Positions 18,601 through 31,742 of a DNA stretch of 64,000 nucleotides are shown here, one piece after another; positions within the stretch are counted from its first letter, which is position 1, and the number at the start of each line of letters is the position of its first letter. The notes under the pieces were generated by a model. It saw nothing but the letters and a program-made list of their open reading frames with translations. It did not search any database and was not told the DNA's origin. This DNA is from Poseidonibacter parvus. GTDB lineage: Bacteria > Campylobacterota > Campylobacteria > Campylobacterales > Arcobacteraceae. The stretch covers positions 2,790,001 to 2,854,000 of the forward strand of contig NZ_CP019070.1 in assembly GCF_001956695.1 (NCBI RefSeq), in the 5' to 3' direction. The position numbers and the translations under genes are program-made.

Positions 18601-19911
18601 TTTCTCAAATCCTAGAAGAATCATACCTGCAAAGTTATTACCTTTGTAAAACTCAATTCTAAAAAGATTACCATCTTGATCAATTGAAAATCTTTTTGCA
18701 AGCTCTTTTCTTTTTATATTAATACCAACTTCTTTTTTACTCTTATTTACATATCCAATAACATTTACTCTTAAATCAGCAATTGGCTTGATGTTAAAAC
18801 TATTTTTTGCATAAATAATATCACCAAATTTTATATTTTGTGAAACTCCATCAATAGTTATATTAATATCTCTTTCATCCTCAATAAATTTTATATAATC
18901 AGGATGAAGCTTAGCAAGTTTTCTATTTCCATAATGAATAATATACTCTTTTCCTTTTTTAACAATTGTCATAAGAGGATTTGACGGAGTAAAATCTAAT
19001 GTTCCATCTTTATTAATAGGGAAATATTTTAAAAGTTTTCGAACCTTAGAAAGTGGTAGCTTAATTTTCTCATCATAAAAAGATATAAAAATATCATGGT
19101 CAATTACTTTTTTGATATCAACAGTTGAAATATCAAATTTTCTTTCAAATTCAATACCCATAATATTCATATACTCTTCAATAGCTAATAAATGATAGTA
19201 AACTCTTTCTTGTAAGTTTAACTCTTTACTAGCTTCATTTGCAAAAGCTGCTTTACCATTATTAATAGCAAAATATGTAAGAGTTTTTTCCATCTCTTTA
19301 TCACCAAGTCTAGTTTTAGTATTTTTAACATGGTACTTATCTCTATCTCTAATAAGTTTAGTATTAATTGATTTTACTACTTGAGTTGAGATTTCTTCAA
19401 GATTTCCATATTTATCGATATCTAAATTAGATTGATCAACAATAGCACAGTTTCCCCATCTTCTAGGAGACATTTTACTATTTATGTACTTTTTTCTATA
19501 AAAACCACTTCCATCATGTAAATTCAAAATTAATTTTATTTCATCTGATTTTATATACTTTTTAATTCTCTCAACAGTATTATAATCAGGATCATCTTTT
19601 GATAAGGCTGCAAATTTTCTATTCATATCACCATAAGGGCCACGTGATCTTTTAATAATTGAATAAAAGTTTAAATTAGGAATTACCCAAACAGAACCTT
19701 TTTTAATATCATAATGCGTTGCAATTAAAGAAGCTGCCATAAAAGCACCTGGTTCATCACCTTGAATCCCACCAATTATTAACAATGTATTATCGTCTTG
19801 TTGACCTTTTTTTATAAAATCAAAATCGAAACTTTTTACATCTGCATTTAAATATTGCAAACATAAAAATATTAATGAGATTTTAAATAGTCGTAATATG
19901 CCAAGGTTCAT
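18598..19911 (-). CDS. Peptidoglycan DL-carboxypeptidase, M99 family (Csd4/Pgp1-like)
   Basis: The 437-aa exported protein (N-terminal hydrophobic segment ISLIFLCLQYLNA) matches the helical-shape determinant Csd4/Pgp1 of Helicobacter and Campylobacter, which trims muramyl tripeptides to dipeptides. The first zinc motif reads IQGDEPG, so the usual histidine is a glutamine (Q50) with E53, as in Csd4. The third ligand should be the His of NLHDGSGFY near residue 132. The arginine-rich RSRGPYGDMNRKF segment also fits. The C-terminal 200 residues are strand-rich domains found in this family. It begins inside the end of the upstream M15 gene (29-bp overlap), pointing to one cell-wall operon. Confidence 0.88.
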   Translation of the reverse strand: MNLGILRLFKISLIFLCLQYLNADVKSFDFDFIKKGQQDDNTLLIIGGIQGDEPGAFMAASLIATHYDIKKGSVWVIPNLNFYSIIKRSRGPYGDMNRKFAALSKDDPDYNTVERIKKYIKSDEIKLILNLHDGSGFYRKKYINSKMSPRRWGNCAIVDQSNLDIDKYGNLEEISTQVVKSINTKLIRDRDKYHVKNTKTRLGDKEMEKTLTYFAINNGKAAFANEASKELNLQERVYYHLLAIEEYMNIMGIEFERKFDISTVDIKKVIDHDIFISFYDEKIKLPLSKVRKLLKYFPINKDGTLDFTPSNPLMTIVKKGKEYIIHYGNRKLAKLHPDYIKFIEDERDINITIDGVSQNIKFGDIIYAKNSFNIKPIADLRVNVIGYVNKSKKEVGINIKRKELAKRFSIDQDGNLFRIEFYKGNNFAGMILLGFEK

Positions 19912-20653
19912 ACCTTACACCGTCCTTATTATTTATTGTATACCGAACATCAACATACTTTAATTTTTGTATTTCTTGAAATTCATGAGTATTTGCAAAC
20001 TTTGAAGTAAAATTTGCATATCCAAAACCTTTTTTACCAACATCAAAATCACCTACTAAATGATATGTAAAAGCTGGAGGTGCAATAGATTTTGCAGCAA
20101 CTGAGATATTTCCATCAACTCTATGTATTTTATCTAGAAAAAGTTTTGTTTGTTTTACAATACTTCGAATTCCTGAAGTTAATGTAAGAGAACTTCCTAC
20201 ATCCTTTTTCATTTCATTGTATGTATTTTCTGCTTTACCTTTAAATAAATAATGTCCAGTATAAGGAATTTTTTTTACTTGTTTTTTATCAATTACATCA
20301 CTTATATTACTACTGATTCTATTTCCAAAAAAACCATGGGAACTAGGATTGTAATAAAAAATAAATTCTAAAAAATCTAATTCTTCTTTTGTAAAAGCTT
20401 CAATATTTGGAGCTCTTCTTGCAATACTTAGCATTGAATCAAAACTAATAATATTAAAATTTCCATATCCAACATAACTTTGAACAAGTTTTAATTTTTT
20501 TCTAATTGATTGAAAAGTTTTGTAGTCTTTTTTTTCAATAAATAAATCATTTCTTTTTATTTCACGACTACTAGCAAATAAGTCCATACTAGATATAGAA
20601 ACAAGAGTAAATATAGTACTTTTTTTAATAAAATCTCTTCTAATATTTATCAT
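19883..20653 (-). CDS. Tat-exported M15-type peptidoglycan D,D-carboxypeptidase
   Basis: The 256-aa protein starts with a twin-arginine signal: RRDFIKK at residues 5-11, then a hydrophobic stretch ending near LFASS. The mature part has a VanY/M15-type zinc centre: YHLVGDFDVG (His and Asp ligands) and EPWHI at the very C-terminus (catalytic Glu and His ligand). SSLTLTSGIRSIVKQTKLF also fits M15 enzymes. It therefore probably trims peptidoglycan stem peptides in the periplasm. Tat export suggests folding or metal loading in the cytoplasm. The 3' end overlaps the Csd4-like gene. Confidence 0.8.
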   Translation of the reverse strand: MINIRRDFIKKSTIFTLVSISSMDLFASSREIKRNDLFIEKKDYKTFQSIRKKLKLVQSYVGYGNFNIISFDSMLSIARRAPNIEAFTKEELDFLEFIFYYNPSSHGFFGNRISSNISDVIDKKQVKKIPYTGHYLFKGKAENTYNEMKKDVGSSLTLTSGIRSIVKQTKLFLDKIHRVDGNISVAAKSIAPPAFTYHLVGDFDVGKKGFGYANFTSKFANTHEFQEIQKLKYVDVRYTINNKDGVRYEPWHITTI

Positions 20654-20658
20654 TAATA

Positions 20659-20922
20659 CTAAATAACCATCTTAATATCATCATGTTTACCTAAAATTTC
20701 AAAAAGTAATTTTCTATCATCTTCATTATGAACAAGTAATTCTAAATTATAACTCTCAAATTTACCTTTTTTGCTAGATTTAGATTTAACAATTTTATGT
20801 TCTCTTTTTTGAACTATTTCTTTAACCGTAGTATGAACACAAGTAGTTTGTAATACGACTAGTTTGTAACTCCAATTACATGGATAATCTAATTCTAATT
20901 TCTCTTTACTTAAATCAATCAT
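20659..20922 (-). CDS. DUF493 family protein (YbeD-like)
   Basis: An 87-aa protein with the small alpha-beta fold of the DUF493/YbeD family (H. pylori HP0495 type): a beta strand in DYPCNWSYKLVVL, a helix, a long basic linker (KREHKIVKSKSSKKGKF), then YNLELLVHNEDDRKLLFEILGKHDDIKMVI. The ACT-like fold suggests a ligand- or protein-binding role, and no function is established. It lies two bases after the moaC stop and five bases before the M15 gene, so these genes form one transcript. Confidence 0.85.
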   Translation of the reverse strand: MIDLSKEKLELDYPCNWSYKLVVLQTTCVHTTVKEIVQKREHKIVKSKSSKKGKFESYNLELLVHNEDDRKLLFEILGKHDDIKMVI

Positions 20923-20924
20923 AT

Positions 20925-21398
20925 TTAATTCCTTTTAAAATCACCACTTTTACCACCAGATTTTGTTTCTAGTTGTACATTTGATATCACCATAGACTTG
21001 TCAATTGCTTTTACCATATCATATATAGTTAATAAACCAACAGATACACCTGTTAAAGCTTCCATTTCAACACCAGTTTGTCCATTTAACTTTGCTGTAA
21101 CTTTAAGTTTAAATCCTGGAAGCTCAGGTAATTCTTCAACATCACAATTAATTCCACTTAATAACAAAGGATGGCACATAGGTATTAATTCACTTGTTTT
21201 TTTAACACCCATAATAGCTGCAATTACTGCTGTTTGAATCACAGGACCTTTTTTAGAAGTATTATCTACAATAGTATTGTATGCATCAATAGACATGCTT
21301 ATTTGTCCAGTAGCAACTGCTATTCTATGTGTTTCATTTTTATTTGATACATCCACCATTTTTGGTCTATTATTATCATCTAAATGCGTTAAAGTCAT
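20925..21398 (-). CDS. moaC: Cyclic pyranopterin monophosphate synthase MoaC
   Basis: MoaC completes cyclic pyranopterin monophosphate formation, the first stage of molybdenum cofactor synthesis, acting with MoaA. The 157-aa protein has [20 protein letters not shown] at its start, [23 protein letters not shown] (the conserved [13 protein letters not shown] signature) near residue 70, [30 protein letters not shown] near 105-135 and [12 protein letters not shown] at the end. All are diagnostic. No other moa genes are nearby. It heads the minus-strand run moaC, DUF493, M15, M99. Confidence 0.96.
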   Translation of the reverse strand: MTLTHLDDNNRPKMVDVSNKNETHRIAVATGQISMSIDAYNTIVDNTSKKGPVIQTAVIAAIMGVKKTSELIPMCHPLLLSGINCDVEELPELPGFKLKVTAKLNGQTGVEMEALTGVSVGLLTIYDMVKAIDKSMVISNVQLETKSGGKSGDFKRN

Positions 21399-21512
21399 GA
21401 TATTTCCTTTATTTTGTTATATTTATTATATTCTAAATTTAGTTAAATAAGAATTAAGTAAAGTTTAAATATAATGCAACCCTAAAATTTAAAAAGAAAG
21501 TGGGTGATTTTA

Positions 21513-21725
21513 GTGCCAGGCATTAAAGTTAAAGATAGTGAATCATTTGACGAAGCATACAGAAGGTTTAAGAAGCAATGTGATAGAAATCTTATTGTAA
21601 CTGAAACAAGAGCTAGAAGATTTTTTGAACCAATGACAGAGATCAGAAAAAAACAAAAAATTAACGCTAGAAAGAAAATGCTTAAGAGATTATACATGCT
21701 TAGACGATATGAGTCTAGACTGTAG
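21513..21725 (+). CDS. rpsU: 30S ribosomal protein S21
   Basis: The 70-aa product ([21 protein letters not shown] at the start, RARRFFEP in the middle, [16 protein letters not shown] at the end) is a full-length S21. I chose the GTG at 21513 over the in-frame GTG at 21504, because family members begin M-P-G-I and because GGTGAT at 21503-21508, complementary to the 16S tail, sits four bases before it. S21 is the last small-subunit protein to assemble and affects base pairing of the 16S 3' end with mRNA. A strong terminator follows. Confidence 0.95.
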   Translation: MPGIKVKDSESFDEAYRRFKKQCDRNLIVTETRARRFFEPMTEIRKKQKINARKKMLKRLYMLRRYESRL

Positions 21726-21744
21726 ATTTTACTTTTCTTCCAAT

Positions 21745-21777
21745 AAAAAAGGTCAATCGAAAGATTGGCCTTTTTTT
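21745..21777. terminator. Rho-independent terminator between rpsU and the crotonase gene
   Basis: AAAAAAGGTCAATC, tetraloop GAAA, GATTGGCCTTTTTTT. The A- and T-runs on both sides make it usable in both directions for the convergent genes. Confidence 0.9.
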
Positions 21778-21781
21778 ATGT

Positions 21782-22561
21782 CTATTTATTTTTGAAATTT
21801 GCTTTTCTTTTTTCAATAAAAGCTGACATACCTTCATCTTTATCTTCCAAATTAAATGTAGCATAAAAATATTTTCTTTCATTTTGTAAACCTGAACTAA
21901 GTGACATTTCATAAGCATTATCAATTGATTCTTTTATAAGCTTTACAACTGGTTGAGACATAGAAGCTATTTTAGTAGCTATATTTACAGCTTCATCAAT
22001 TACAGTACCTTCTTTAAATACTTCTGAAACTAAACCAAAGTCTTTAGCTTCAAATGCTGATATCATATCTCCTGTTAGACACATCTGCATTGCTTTTGAT
22101 TTTCCAACACTTCTAATTAATCTTTGAGTACCTCCAATTCCAGGCATTGTTCCCAATTTAACCTCAGGTTGACCAAATTTTGCAGTTTCATCACAAACTG
22201 TTATATCAGATAACAAGCTTAACTCACATCCTCCACCAAGTGCAACTCCAGATACTGCTGCAATTATTGGCTTCTTATGATTTTCTAAACCATTCCATTG
22301 CTTTGTTATAAACTCGCTATTATAAGCACTTGCAAAATCTAATTGAGATAATTCTTTTATGTCTGCACCTGCTGCGAAGACTTTATTTCCTCCAGTAATA
22401 ACAACTGCTCCAATACTTTTGTCTTCATCAAAACTCTTAACAGCATTAGATACTTCACTAATCAATTCTGAGGATAAAGCATTATAAGAGTTTGGCCTAT
22501 TTAATGTAATCAATCCAACACAATTATTTCTTACTTCAACTAATATATATTTATATGACAT
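21782..22561 (-). CDS. Enoyl-CoA hydratase/isomerase (crotonase) family protein
   Basis: This 259-aa protein is a typical crotonase: LITLNRPNSYNALS at residue 18, the oxyanion-hole segment AAGADIKEL near 65, VALGGGCELSLLSD near 105 with the first catalytic glutamate, and GQPEVKLGTMPGIGGTQRL near 128 with the second. These residues fit a true enoyl-CoA hydratase rather than an isomerase-only member. No other fatty-acid or phenylacetate degradation genes are beside it, so the substrate cannot be read from context. It is downstream of the rRNA operon on the same strand, but the rrn terminator lies between them. Confidence 0.9.
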   Translation of the reverse strand: MSYKYILVEVRNNCVGLITLNRPNSYNALSSELISEVSNAVKSFDEDKSIGAVVITGGNKVFAAGADIKELSQLDFASAYNSEFITKQWNGLENHKKPIIAAVSGVALGGGCELSLLSDITVCDETAKFGQPEVKLGTMPGIGGTQRLIRSVGKSKAMQMCLTGDMISAFEAKDFGLVSEVFKEGTVIDEAVNIATKIASMSQPVVKLIKESIDNAYEMSLSSGLQNERKYFYATFNLEDKDEGMSAFIEKRKANFKNK

Positions 22562-22757
22562 TTTATTACCTTTTAACTATTAATAAAGAAGTTTACCTTA
22601 TCCTTATTTCAAAGACAAGAGCTTACTATAAATATATATACTAATAGAATAGATACTATGGATTAATTTAAAAGAATAAAAATTAAGAAAAAAAGAAAAA
22701 GATAAGAAATAAGATTTAAATAAAAGTAAAACGAAGGAAAAACCCGAAAAAAAAGGC

Positions 22758-22808
22758 TAAAAAAAAAGCTTTCAGCTAAAAGAACAAAGTTCAAATAGCT
22801 AAAAGCTT
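22758..22808 (-). terminator. rRNA operon terminator
   Basis: On the minus strand, AAGCTTTTAGCT pairs with AGCTGAAAGCTT (one G-T pair), with an inner GAAC/GTTC pairing, followed by a run of nine or more T. It lies about 16 bp beyond the 5S gene. Confidence 0.88.
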
Positions 22809-22823
22809 AGTAAATACTCAAGA

Positions 22824-22937
22824 GCTGGCAGCGGCCTACGTTTCCACAAGGGGACCCTGCAGTATTATCAGCGATGAAGAGCTTGACTTCCAGGTTCGAA
22901 ATGGAGCTGGGTATTTCCTCTTCTCTATAACCACCAG
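22824..22937 (-). rRNA. rrf: 5S ribosomal RNA
   Basis: On the minus strand the sequence begins GCTGGTGGTTATAGAGAAG and ends with the CCGCTGCCAGC closing stem. The internal GGGAAACCCAG-type and CGAACCTGGAAGTC loops of bacterial 5S are recognisable (here TTTCGAACCTGGAAGTCAAG). About 114 nt; the end positions are accurate to a few bases. Confidence 0.95.
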
Positions 22938-22944
22938 CAAAACT

Positions 22945-22984
22945 GAGTAATCAATATACGATATACGTATACTCATTACTCAAC
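22945..22984 (-). other. Imperfect hairpin in the 23S-5S spacer
   Basis: TGAGTAAT and ATTACTCA form outer arms with an inner TATACG/CGTATA pairing. It lies just upstream of 5S in the precursor and may be a processing signal. Confidence 0.4.
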
Positions 22985-23057
22985 TTAATCTGTGAGTAAA
23001 GATATTAATAATGTTAAAGTCAACACATTTTATTTTTTATTCATACATTGCGTACAC

Positions 23058-23082
23058 TTAATAAGATAGTAAACCAAAGAAT
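23058..23082 (-). other. 3' arm of the 23S precursor processing stem
   Basis: This segment is complementary to 26034-26057 on the other side of the 23S gene over about 24 positions with one bulge. Such flanking stems are the RNase III sites that release pre-23S rRNA. Confidence 0.75.
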
Positions 23083-23088
23083 ACTAAA

Positions 23089-26000
<2,912 letters not shown>

Positions 26001-26033
26001 TAAACAGAATTTAATCTGTCGCATTTGATAATT

Positions 26034-26057
26034 ATTCTTTGGCTACTATCTTATTAA
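26034..26057 (-). other. 5' arm of the 23S precursor processing stem
   Basis: Complementary to 23058-23082 with a single bulge, so the two would base-pair across the 23S gene in the primary transcript. Confidence 0.75.
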
Positions 26058-26334
26058 ACATACATTTCTGTACATTACATAAAATAATAAATTGTGTTCT
26101 ATCTAATCTCTTAGATAGTTTTTAAAATTGTTTATTAATCTTTACTAATAAATTAGTATTAATTAATGAAAAAATTAAAAGACTTTAACATTATATTTTT
26201 AAATATCTTGCTAGCTTAAAAAAACAAGTTTTTTCAAGGTAACGCGTTTTGGTAATTAAACCAAATATAAATACTTTATATTAAGTACTTATATTTAGTT
26301 TGAATAACTAAACTCTAATATGTAAGGTTTTTAA

Positions 26335-26363
26335 TAATCTTTATAAACCGAACATAATACTCT
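26335..26363 (-). other. 3' arm of the 16S precursor processing stem
   Basis: A 29-base segment complementary to 28099-28127 with two mismatched positions. It is the downstream half of the long stem that loops out pre-16S rRNA for RNase III cleavage. Confidence 0.75.
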
Positions 26364-26411
26364 TTATTGTTTTTCTTGATGAGACTTAAAACGAATTAAG
26401 TCTCTTTCTCT

Positions 26412-27929
<1,518 letters not shown>

Positions 27930-28098
27930 GAAGTGCGATACAAAGTTGACTTAATGTCAAGTTTTATAAACGCGTCTAGTTTGATACTGACAAATTTGTA
28001 TTGTTATACAAAATTATCACTCAAATTTATAGACAAGAATTAATTCTTGTTATAATTTTTTTATTTTTTTTAAATCTATTTCTTTTAGATTATATATT

Positions 28099-28127
28099 AG
28101 AGTATTATATTCAGTTTATAAAGATTA
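28099..28127 (-). other. 5' arm of the 16S precursor processing stem in the rrn leader
   Basis: Pairs with 26335-26363 (27 of 29 positions). It lies about 170 nt upstream of the mature 16S 5' end in the leader RNA. Confidence 0.75.
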
Positions 28128-28145
28128 CTTTACAAACTTCATTAC

Positions 28146-28159
28146 ATTGTTAAAGATCA
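28146..28159 (-). promoter_or_regulatory. boxA antitermination signal in the rrn leader
   Basis: The minus strand reads TGATCTTTAACAAT, one base different from the consensus TGCTCTTTAACAAT bound by NusB-S10. Its place, between the promoter and the 16S stem, is the expected one. Confidence 0.75.
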
Positions 28160-28219
28160 TCCATCGTATCGGCTGTTCATCAAATGTTTTTGATGTCGTT
28201 CCTCTGTTTTTGGACGGGA

Positions 28220-28248
28220 ATTATAGGGTATAATTTTCTTCTTGTCAA
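28220..28248 (-). promoter_or_regulatory. rRNA operon promoter
   Basis: On the minus strand, TTGACA (28243-28248) and TATAAT (28220-28225) are separated by exactly 17 bp: a perfect sigma-70 consensus. Transcription should start near 28213, giving a leader of about 285 nt. The rest of the 570-bp gap up to 28500 is AT-rich and holds only the BI-1 gene promoter region, with a TATAAT at 28477-28482. Confidence 0.9.
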
Positions 28249-28499
28249 GGGGTTTTTCTTAGATGTGGCTTAAATTTTGGAATTCCTTTCAATAGTATTA
28301 TTAATACTATATTTATATTGTAAAAAACAATTAAATATCATTTTTAATAAGTAAAAACCTTATCTTTATTAATTATTCATTTACTTTTATAATATAATAT
28401 ATCTAAAGTGGTAAACGATAACATACTTAATTAAAGATGTTATTAAGACTAACATAATAAAATTACGCACTTAAACTATAATATTAAAAGGATATACAT

Positions 28500-29198
28500 A
28501 TGTATAATAGAGATTATTTATCAAATAATTCTAATGAACATGCACAAGAGTCATCGCAATCACAATTGATGAGCTTCTTAAAAGCTACTTATCAATTATT
28601 TGCAGGTTCTTTATTAGCAGCTACTGCTGGTGCATATATTGGGTTAGAAATTGTTTCAATGTTAATGGGACCTGTTAAATGGGTTTTATTTGCTGTTGAA
28701 TTAGCATTAATCTTCTTCGTAATACCAAGAACTAAACATATTCCAGGTGTTAACTTAGCTGTATTATTTGGATTCACATTTATTTCTGGATTAACAATTG
28801 CTCCATTATTAGCTTCAATCTTTGCAATGCCAGCTGGTGCTGCTATTGTTGGACAAGCTTTCTTAATGACTTCAGTTGCTTTTGCTGGAATTTCAATGTT
28901 TGCAATGACAACTAAAAGAGATTTCTCTTCAATGGGAAAAATGTTATTCATTGCTTTAATTATTATGATTGTTGCAGGTATTTCTAATATCTTTATTCAA
29001 TCATCATTATTACAATTAGGAATTGCTAGTGCTGGTGCATTATTATTTTCTGCGTTCATTTTATATGATACACAACAAATAATCAAAGGGAATTATGATT
29101 CTCCAATTGATGCTGCACTATCTTTATACTTAGATTTCTTTAACTTGTTTATTTCATTATTACAAATTTTAGGAATTATGAATAGTAACGACGACTAA
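28500..29198 (+). CDS. Bax inhibitor-1 family membrane protein
   Basis: The 232-aa protein has a short polar N-terminus and about seven hydrophobic helices, with the family features LYQLFAGSL-type opening (TYQLFAGSLLAATAGAY), FTFISGLTIAPLL, FAGISMFAMTTKRDFSSMG and the C-terminal FILYDTQQIIKGNYDSPIDAALSLYLDFFNLFISLLQILG. This is the YccA/YbhL-like TMBIM group, described in one bacterial homologue (BsYetJ) as a pH-sensitive calcium leak and in E. coli YccA as an FtsH modulator. The function here is not determined. AAAAGGATAT precedes the ATG. Confidence 0.93.
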   Translation: MYNRDYLSNNSNEHAQESSQSQLMSFLKATYQLFAGSLLAATAGAYIGLEIVSMLMGPVKWVLFAVELALIFFVIPRTKHIPGVNLAVLFGFTFISGLTIAPLLASIFAMPAGAAIVGQAFLMTSVAFAGISMFAMTTKRDFSSMGKMLFIALIIMIVAGISNIFIQSSLLQLGIASAGALLFSAFILYDTQQIIKGNYDSPIDAALSLYLDFFNLFISLLQILGIMNSNDD

Positions 29199-29204
29199 AT
29201 AGTT

Positions 29205-29230
29205 AAACTAACTCCTTTGGGAGTTAGTTT
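29205..29230. terminator. Hairpin between the BI-1 gene and bioC
   Basis: AAACTAACTCC and GGAGTTAGTTT form an 11-bp perfect stem around TTTG. It sits between two convergent genes and overlaps the last base pairs of the bioC-like frame. Confidence 0.7.
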
Positions 29231-29924
29231 ACAGTTTAGTAAATGTCTTAATAAAAATCACTTCAAACTCTAAATAATTTAAACCATACTCTTTATATAG
29301 TTTCTTAGCATCTTTAAAATCTAAAGCATTTGACCCACCACTTACACCTGAATTTTTAATGTAATTAAATAAATCTTTTTTATTGTCAAACTCTAATTTA
29401 TACATTATTGTTTCAAATTCACAATTAAAATATTGAGAAAATGCCTTTTTTATTTCATCTTCGCTTAAAATTGGAGATTTTGAATTTGTTATATTTTGAA
29501 TTGTTTTAAATGTATTTGAAGTGAATAAAACTGCATTTATTTCTTTTGTGACATAAGACAAGTTTCTTATGATTTTCCCTAAATCTTTTGACCATTGTAA
29601 TGCAGATGAAGAAAGAACTATATCATAGCTATCATTTTTGATTTCATTTAAAAATTCATCACTATCAAAATCATGGCATTTAACTTCAACCTTACTGTTT
29701 TTAGGATGTAGTTTACACATTTGGGCAGAAAAGTCTATTGCCTTGTAAAAATCTATTTCCCAATTAATATGATTGAAAACTTGCCCTGAACCACAGCCTA
29801 ATTCTAATATCTTTTTAGGTTTACTTTTTAATTCACGTACAAGTGATTTTGCAATAATTTGTTGAATAATATTGTTATCATTATATTTATTTGCATGCTT
29901 TGAAAATTCATTTTTGATTGACAA
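29229..29924 (-). CDS. bioC: BioC-like malonyl-ACP O-methyltransferase
   Basis: A 231-aa class I SAM-dependent methyltransferase: ILELGCGSGQV (motif I, about residue 39), AIDFSAQM, and DIVLSSSALQWSKDL. The BioC-type features are the opening KNEFSKHANKYNDNNIIQ and the late KNSGVSGGSN, both characteristic of enzymes that methylate malonyl-ACP to start biotin synthesis. No other bio gene is adjacent, so the call rests on sequence alone; a different methyltransferase is possible. The start is TTG with AAAGAG upstream. Confidence 0.75.
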   Translation of the reverse strand: MSIKNEFSKHANKYNDNNIIQQIIAKSLVRELKSKPKKILELGCGSGQVFNHINWEIDFYKAIDFSAQMCKLHPKNSKVEVKCHDFDSDEFLNEIKNDSYDIVLSSSALQWSKDLGKIIRNLSYVTKEINAVLFTSNTFKTIQNITNSKSPILSEDEIKKAFSQYFNCEFETIMYKLEFDNKKDLFNYIKNSGVSGGSNALDFKDAKKLYKEYGLNYLEFEVIFIKTFTKL

Positions 29925-30029
29925 TTTTGCTCTTTATTATAGTAGATATTTTTTAGTAAGATTCATTTTAACTTTTTCTTAATAAGTTTTAGATAAAATA
30001 TACCCCATTTTTCAAAAAGGAAATAAATT

Positions 30030-30386
30030 ATGACATCTACACTTTTAGTAGTTCAATTTGTTTTAGCGATTTTATTAACTATAGTAGTATTACTTCAAAA
30101 AAGTTCAAGCATCGGTCTTGGAGCTTATAGTGGAAGTAACGAGTCTTTATTTGGTGCTAAAGGACCAGGTAATTTTTTAACTAAAGCAACAATGGCATTA
30201 GGTTTAATCTTTGTAATTAATACAGTGACTTTAGGTTACATGTACAATGAAAAAAGAAACGAAAGTGCAATTGATAATGTAAAAACAGAATCATTAATAC
30301 CATCAGTTCCAGTTCCAGTAACTGAACAAGCTGCTCCTGCAGCTCCTTCATCAGCACCAGTACCAACAGTACCTGCTGCAGAATAA
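30030..30386 (+). CDS. secG: Preprotein translocase subunit SecG
   Basis: SecG is the small partner of SecYE in the protein-conducting channel. The 118-aa protein has two membrane helices (LLVVQFVLAILLTIVVLLQ, residues 4-22, and ATMALGLIFVINTVTLGYM, about 53-71) separated by the conserved cytosolic loop SSIGLGAYSGSNESLFGAKGPGNFL. The C-terminus is rich in Ala, Pro and Val, as in other epsilonproteobacterial SecG. AAAAGGAAAT precedes the ATG. Confidence 0.95.
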   Translation: MTSTLLVVQFVLAILLTIVVLLQKSSSIGLGAYSGSNESLFGAKGPGNFLTKATMALGLIFVINTVTLGYMYNEKRNESAIDNVKTESLIPSVPVPVTEQAAPAAPSSAPVPTVPAAE

Positions 30387-30398
30387 TTTAAAGAAATA

Positions 30399-30422
30399 GT
30401 AAGAAATATTTATATTTCTTAC
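30399..30422 (+). terminator. Hairpin after secG
   Basis: GTAAGAAATA and TATTTCTTAC form a perfect 10-bp stem around TTTA, followed by T-rich sequence. A new -10 box (TATAAT, 30527-30532) lies between it and frr. Confidence 0.65.
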
Positions 30423-30577
30423 ACTCTTTACTTTTTCTTTTCTCACATCTTTTACTAATCTACATTAAAAACATAAAATTATAAATTTACAACTCTATTA
30501 TAGAAAGATATCAAAGTTAAAAATGGTATAATGCCGCTTAAATTAAATAAAAAAGTTAAACCTTGCAAGGAGAATTA

Positions 30578-31135
30578 ATGTTAGAAGAATTAAATGCTGA
30601 AACAAAAGATCATATGGAAAAGTCTATTGAGGCTTTAAAAAGAGATTATAAAACACTAAGAACAGGTAAAGTTACTACTTCTGTTTTAGATGGTGTAAAA
30701 GTTGATTATTATGGAACTCCTACAGATTTAAATCAAGTAGGTTCTGTTTTAGCAGCAGATGCTACAACTATTGTAGTAAACCCATGGGAAAAAAATCTTT
30801 TAGGTGATATTGAAAAAGCTATTCAAAATGCTAACATTGGTGTTAATCCAAATAATGATGGTGAAGTAATCAAATTATTCTTCCCACCTATGACAGTTGA
30901 CCAAAGAAAAGAAAGTGCTAAGGGTGCAAAAGTTATGACTGATAATGCAAAAGTTGCAATTAGAAATATCAGAAAAACTGCAAATGACAAAATTAAAGCT
31001 CTTCACAAAGATAAAGAAATTACTGATGATGAGAGTAAAAAAGCACAAGATGAAATTCAAAAGATTACTGATGGGTTCGTAGCAAAAGCTGATGATACTT
31101 TAAAAGCAAAAGAACAAGAAATTTTAACGGTATAA
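30578..31135 (+). CDS. frr: Ribosome recycling factor
   Basis: RRF, with EF-G, splits the post-termination ribosome. The 185-aa protein shows the family's three-helix bundle and beta domain: [61 protein letters not shown] and [16 protein letters not shown] start it at the ATG with AAGGAG six bases upstream rather than at an in-frame TTG 15 bases earlier, which also gives the standard family length. pyrE begins two bases after the stop. Confidence 0.97.
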   Translation: MLEELNAETKDHMEKSIEALKRDYKTLRTGKVTTSVLDGVKVDYYGTPTDLNQVGSVLAADATTIVVNPWEKNLLGDIEKAIQNANIGVNPNNDGEVIKLFFPPMTVDQRKESAKGAKVMTDNAKVAIRNIRKTANDKIKALHKDKEITDDESKKAQDEIQKITDGFVAKADDTLKAKEQEILTV

Positions 31136-31137
31136 TT

Positions 31138-31737
31138 ATGAACGTAGAACAAATTTATAAAGATGCAAATGCCTTATTAGAAGGACATTTTAAATTAAGC
31201 TCTGGTAATTACTCAAACTTTTATTTACAATCTGCAAAGGTTTTAGAAGATCCTAAAACTGCTAAATTATTAGCCGAAGCTTTAGCTGCGCAAATAAAAG
31301 AGTCTGGTATTAAAGTTGATGCTGTATGTTCACCTGCACTTGGTGGAATTATTTCAGGATTTGCATTAGCAACTGCTTTAGATGTAAGATTTATTTTTGC
31401 GGAAAGAGTTGATGGACAAATGACAGTAAGACGTGGTTTTGAAGTTAGTGAAGGTGAAAACTACATCATATGTGAAGATATTATCACAACTGGTGGATCT
31501 GCACTTGAAGCTGCTAAACAAGTTGAAGCTGCTGGTGGAAATATTGTTGCATATGCAGCACTTGCAAACAGAGGTTTTTGTTCAAGAGTTGGAAGTGATT
31601 TACAAGCTCAAGATAATTGTAAATTACCACTTGATAAACCATTATTTGCATTAGAAGACTTTACTTTCAAAATGTATACTCCTGATGAGTGTGATTTTAA
31701 AGATATTGCTTATAAACCAGGTTCAAGAGGTAACTAA
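31138..31737 (+). CDS. pyrE: Orotate phosphoribosyltransferase
   Basis: PyrE joins orotate to PRPP to form OMP in pyrimidine synthesis. The 199-aa protein has [18 protein letters not shown] near the start, [19 protein letters not shown], the [15 protein letters not shown] loop and the PRPP-binding motif [17 protein letters not shown] near 110-125. It belongs to the group found with frr in many Campylobacterota, and here frr, pyrE, the RDD gene and the MFS gene are packed with gaps of five bases or less. Confidence 0.96.
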   Translation: MNVEQIYKDANALLEGHFKLSSGNYSNFYLQSAKVLEDPKTAKLLAEALAAQIKESGIKVDAVCSPALGGIISGFALATALDVRFIFAERVDGQMTVRRGFEVSEGENYIICEDIITTGGSALEAAKQVEAAGGNIVAYAALANRGFCSRVGSDLQAQDNCKLPLDKPLFALEDFTFKMYTPDECDFKDIAYKPGSRGN

Positions 31738-31742
31738 ACTTA

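Larger units (their letters stand above)
26001..26411 (-). other. 16S-23S internal transcribed spacer without tRNA genes
   Basis: About 410 bp of very AT-rich sequence. It holds the 23S stem arm (26034-26057), the 16S stem arm (26335-26363) and a GAGACTTAA/TTAAGTCTC hairpin at about 26380-26403. I looked for tRNA-Ile and tRNA-Ala, which are common in this spacer, and found neither a T-arm (GGTTCGA) nor cloverleaf pairing. Confidence 0.8.

Noticed and set aside
26001-26411. Possible tRNA-Ile/tRNA-Ala genes in the 16S-23S spacer
   Set aside because: No T-arm or acceptor-stem pairing could be found; the repeats there are explained by precursor processing stems.
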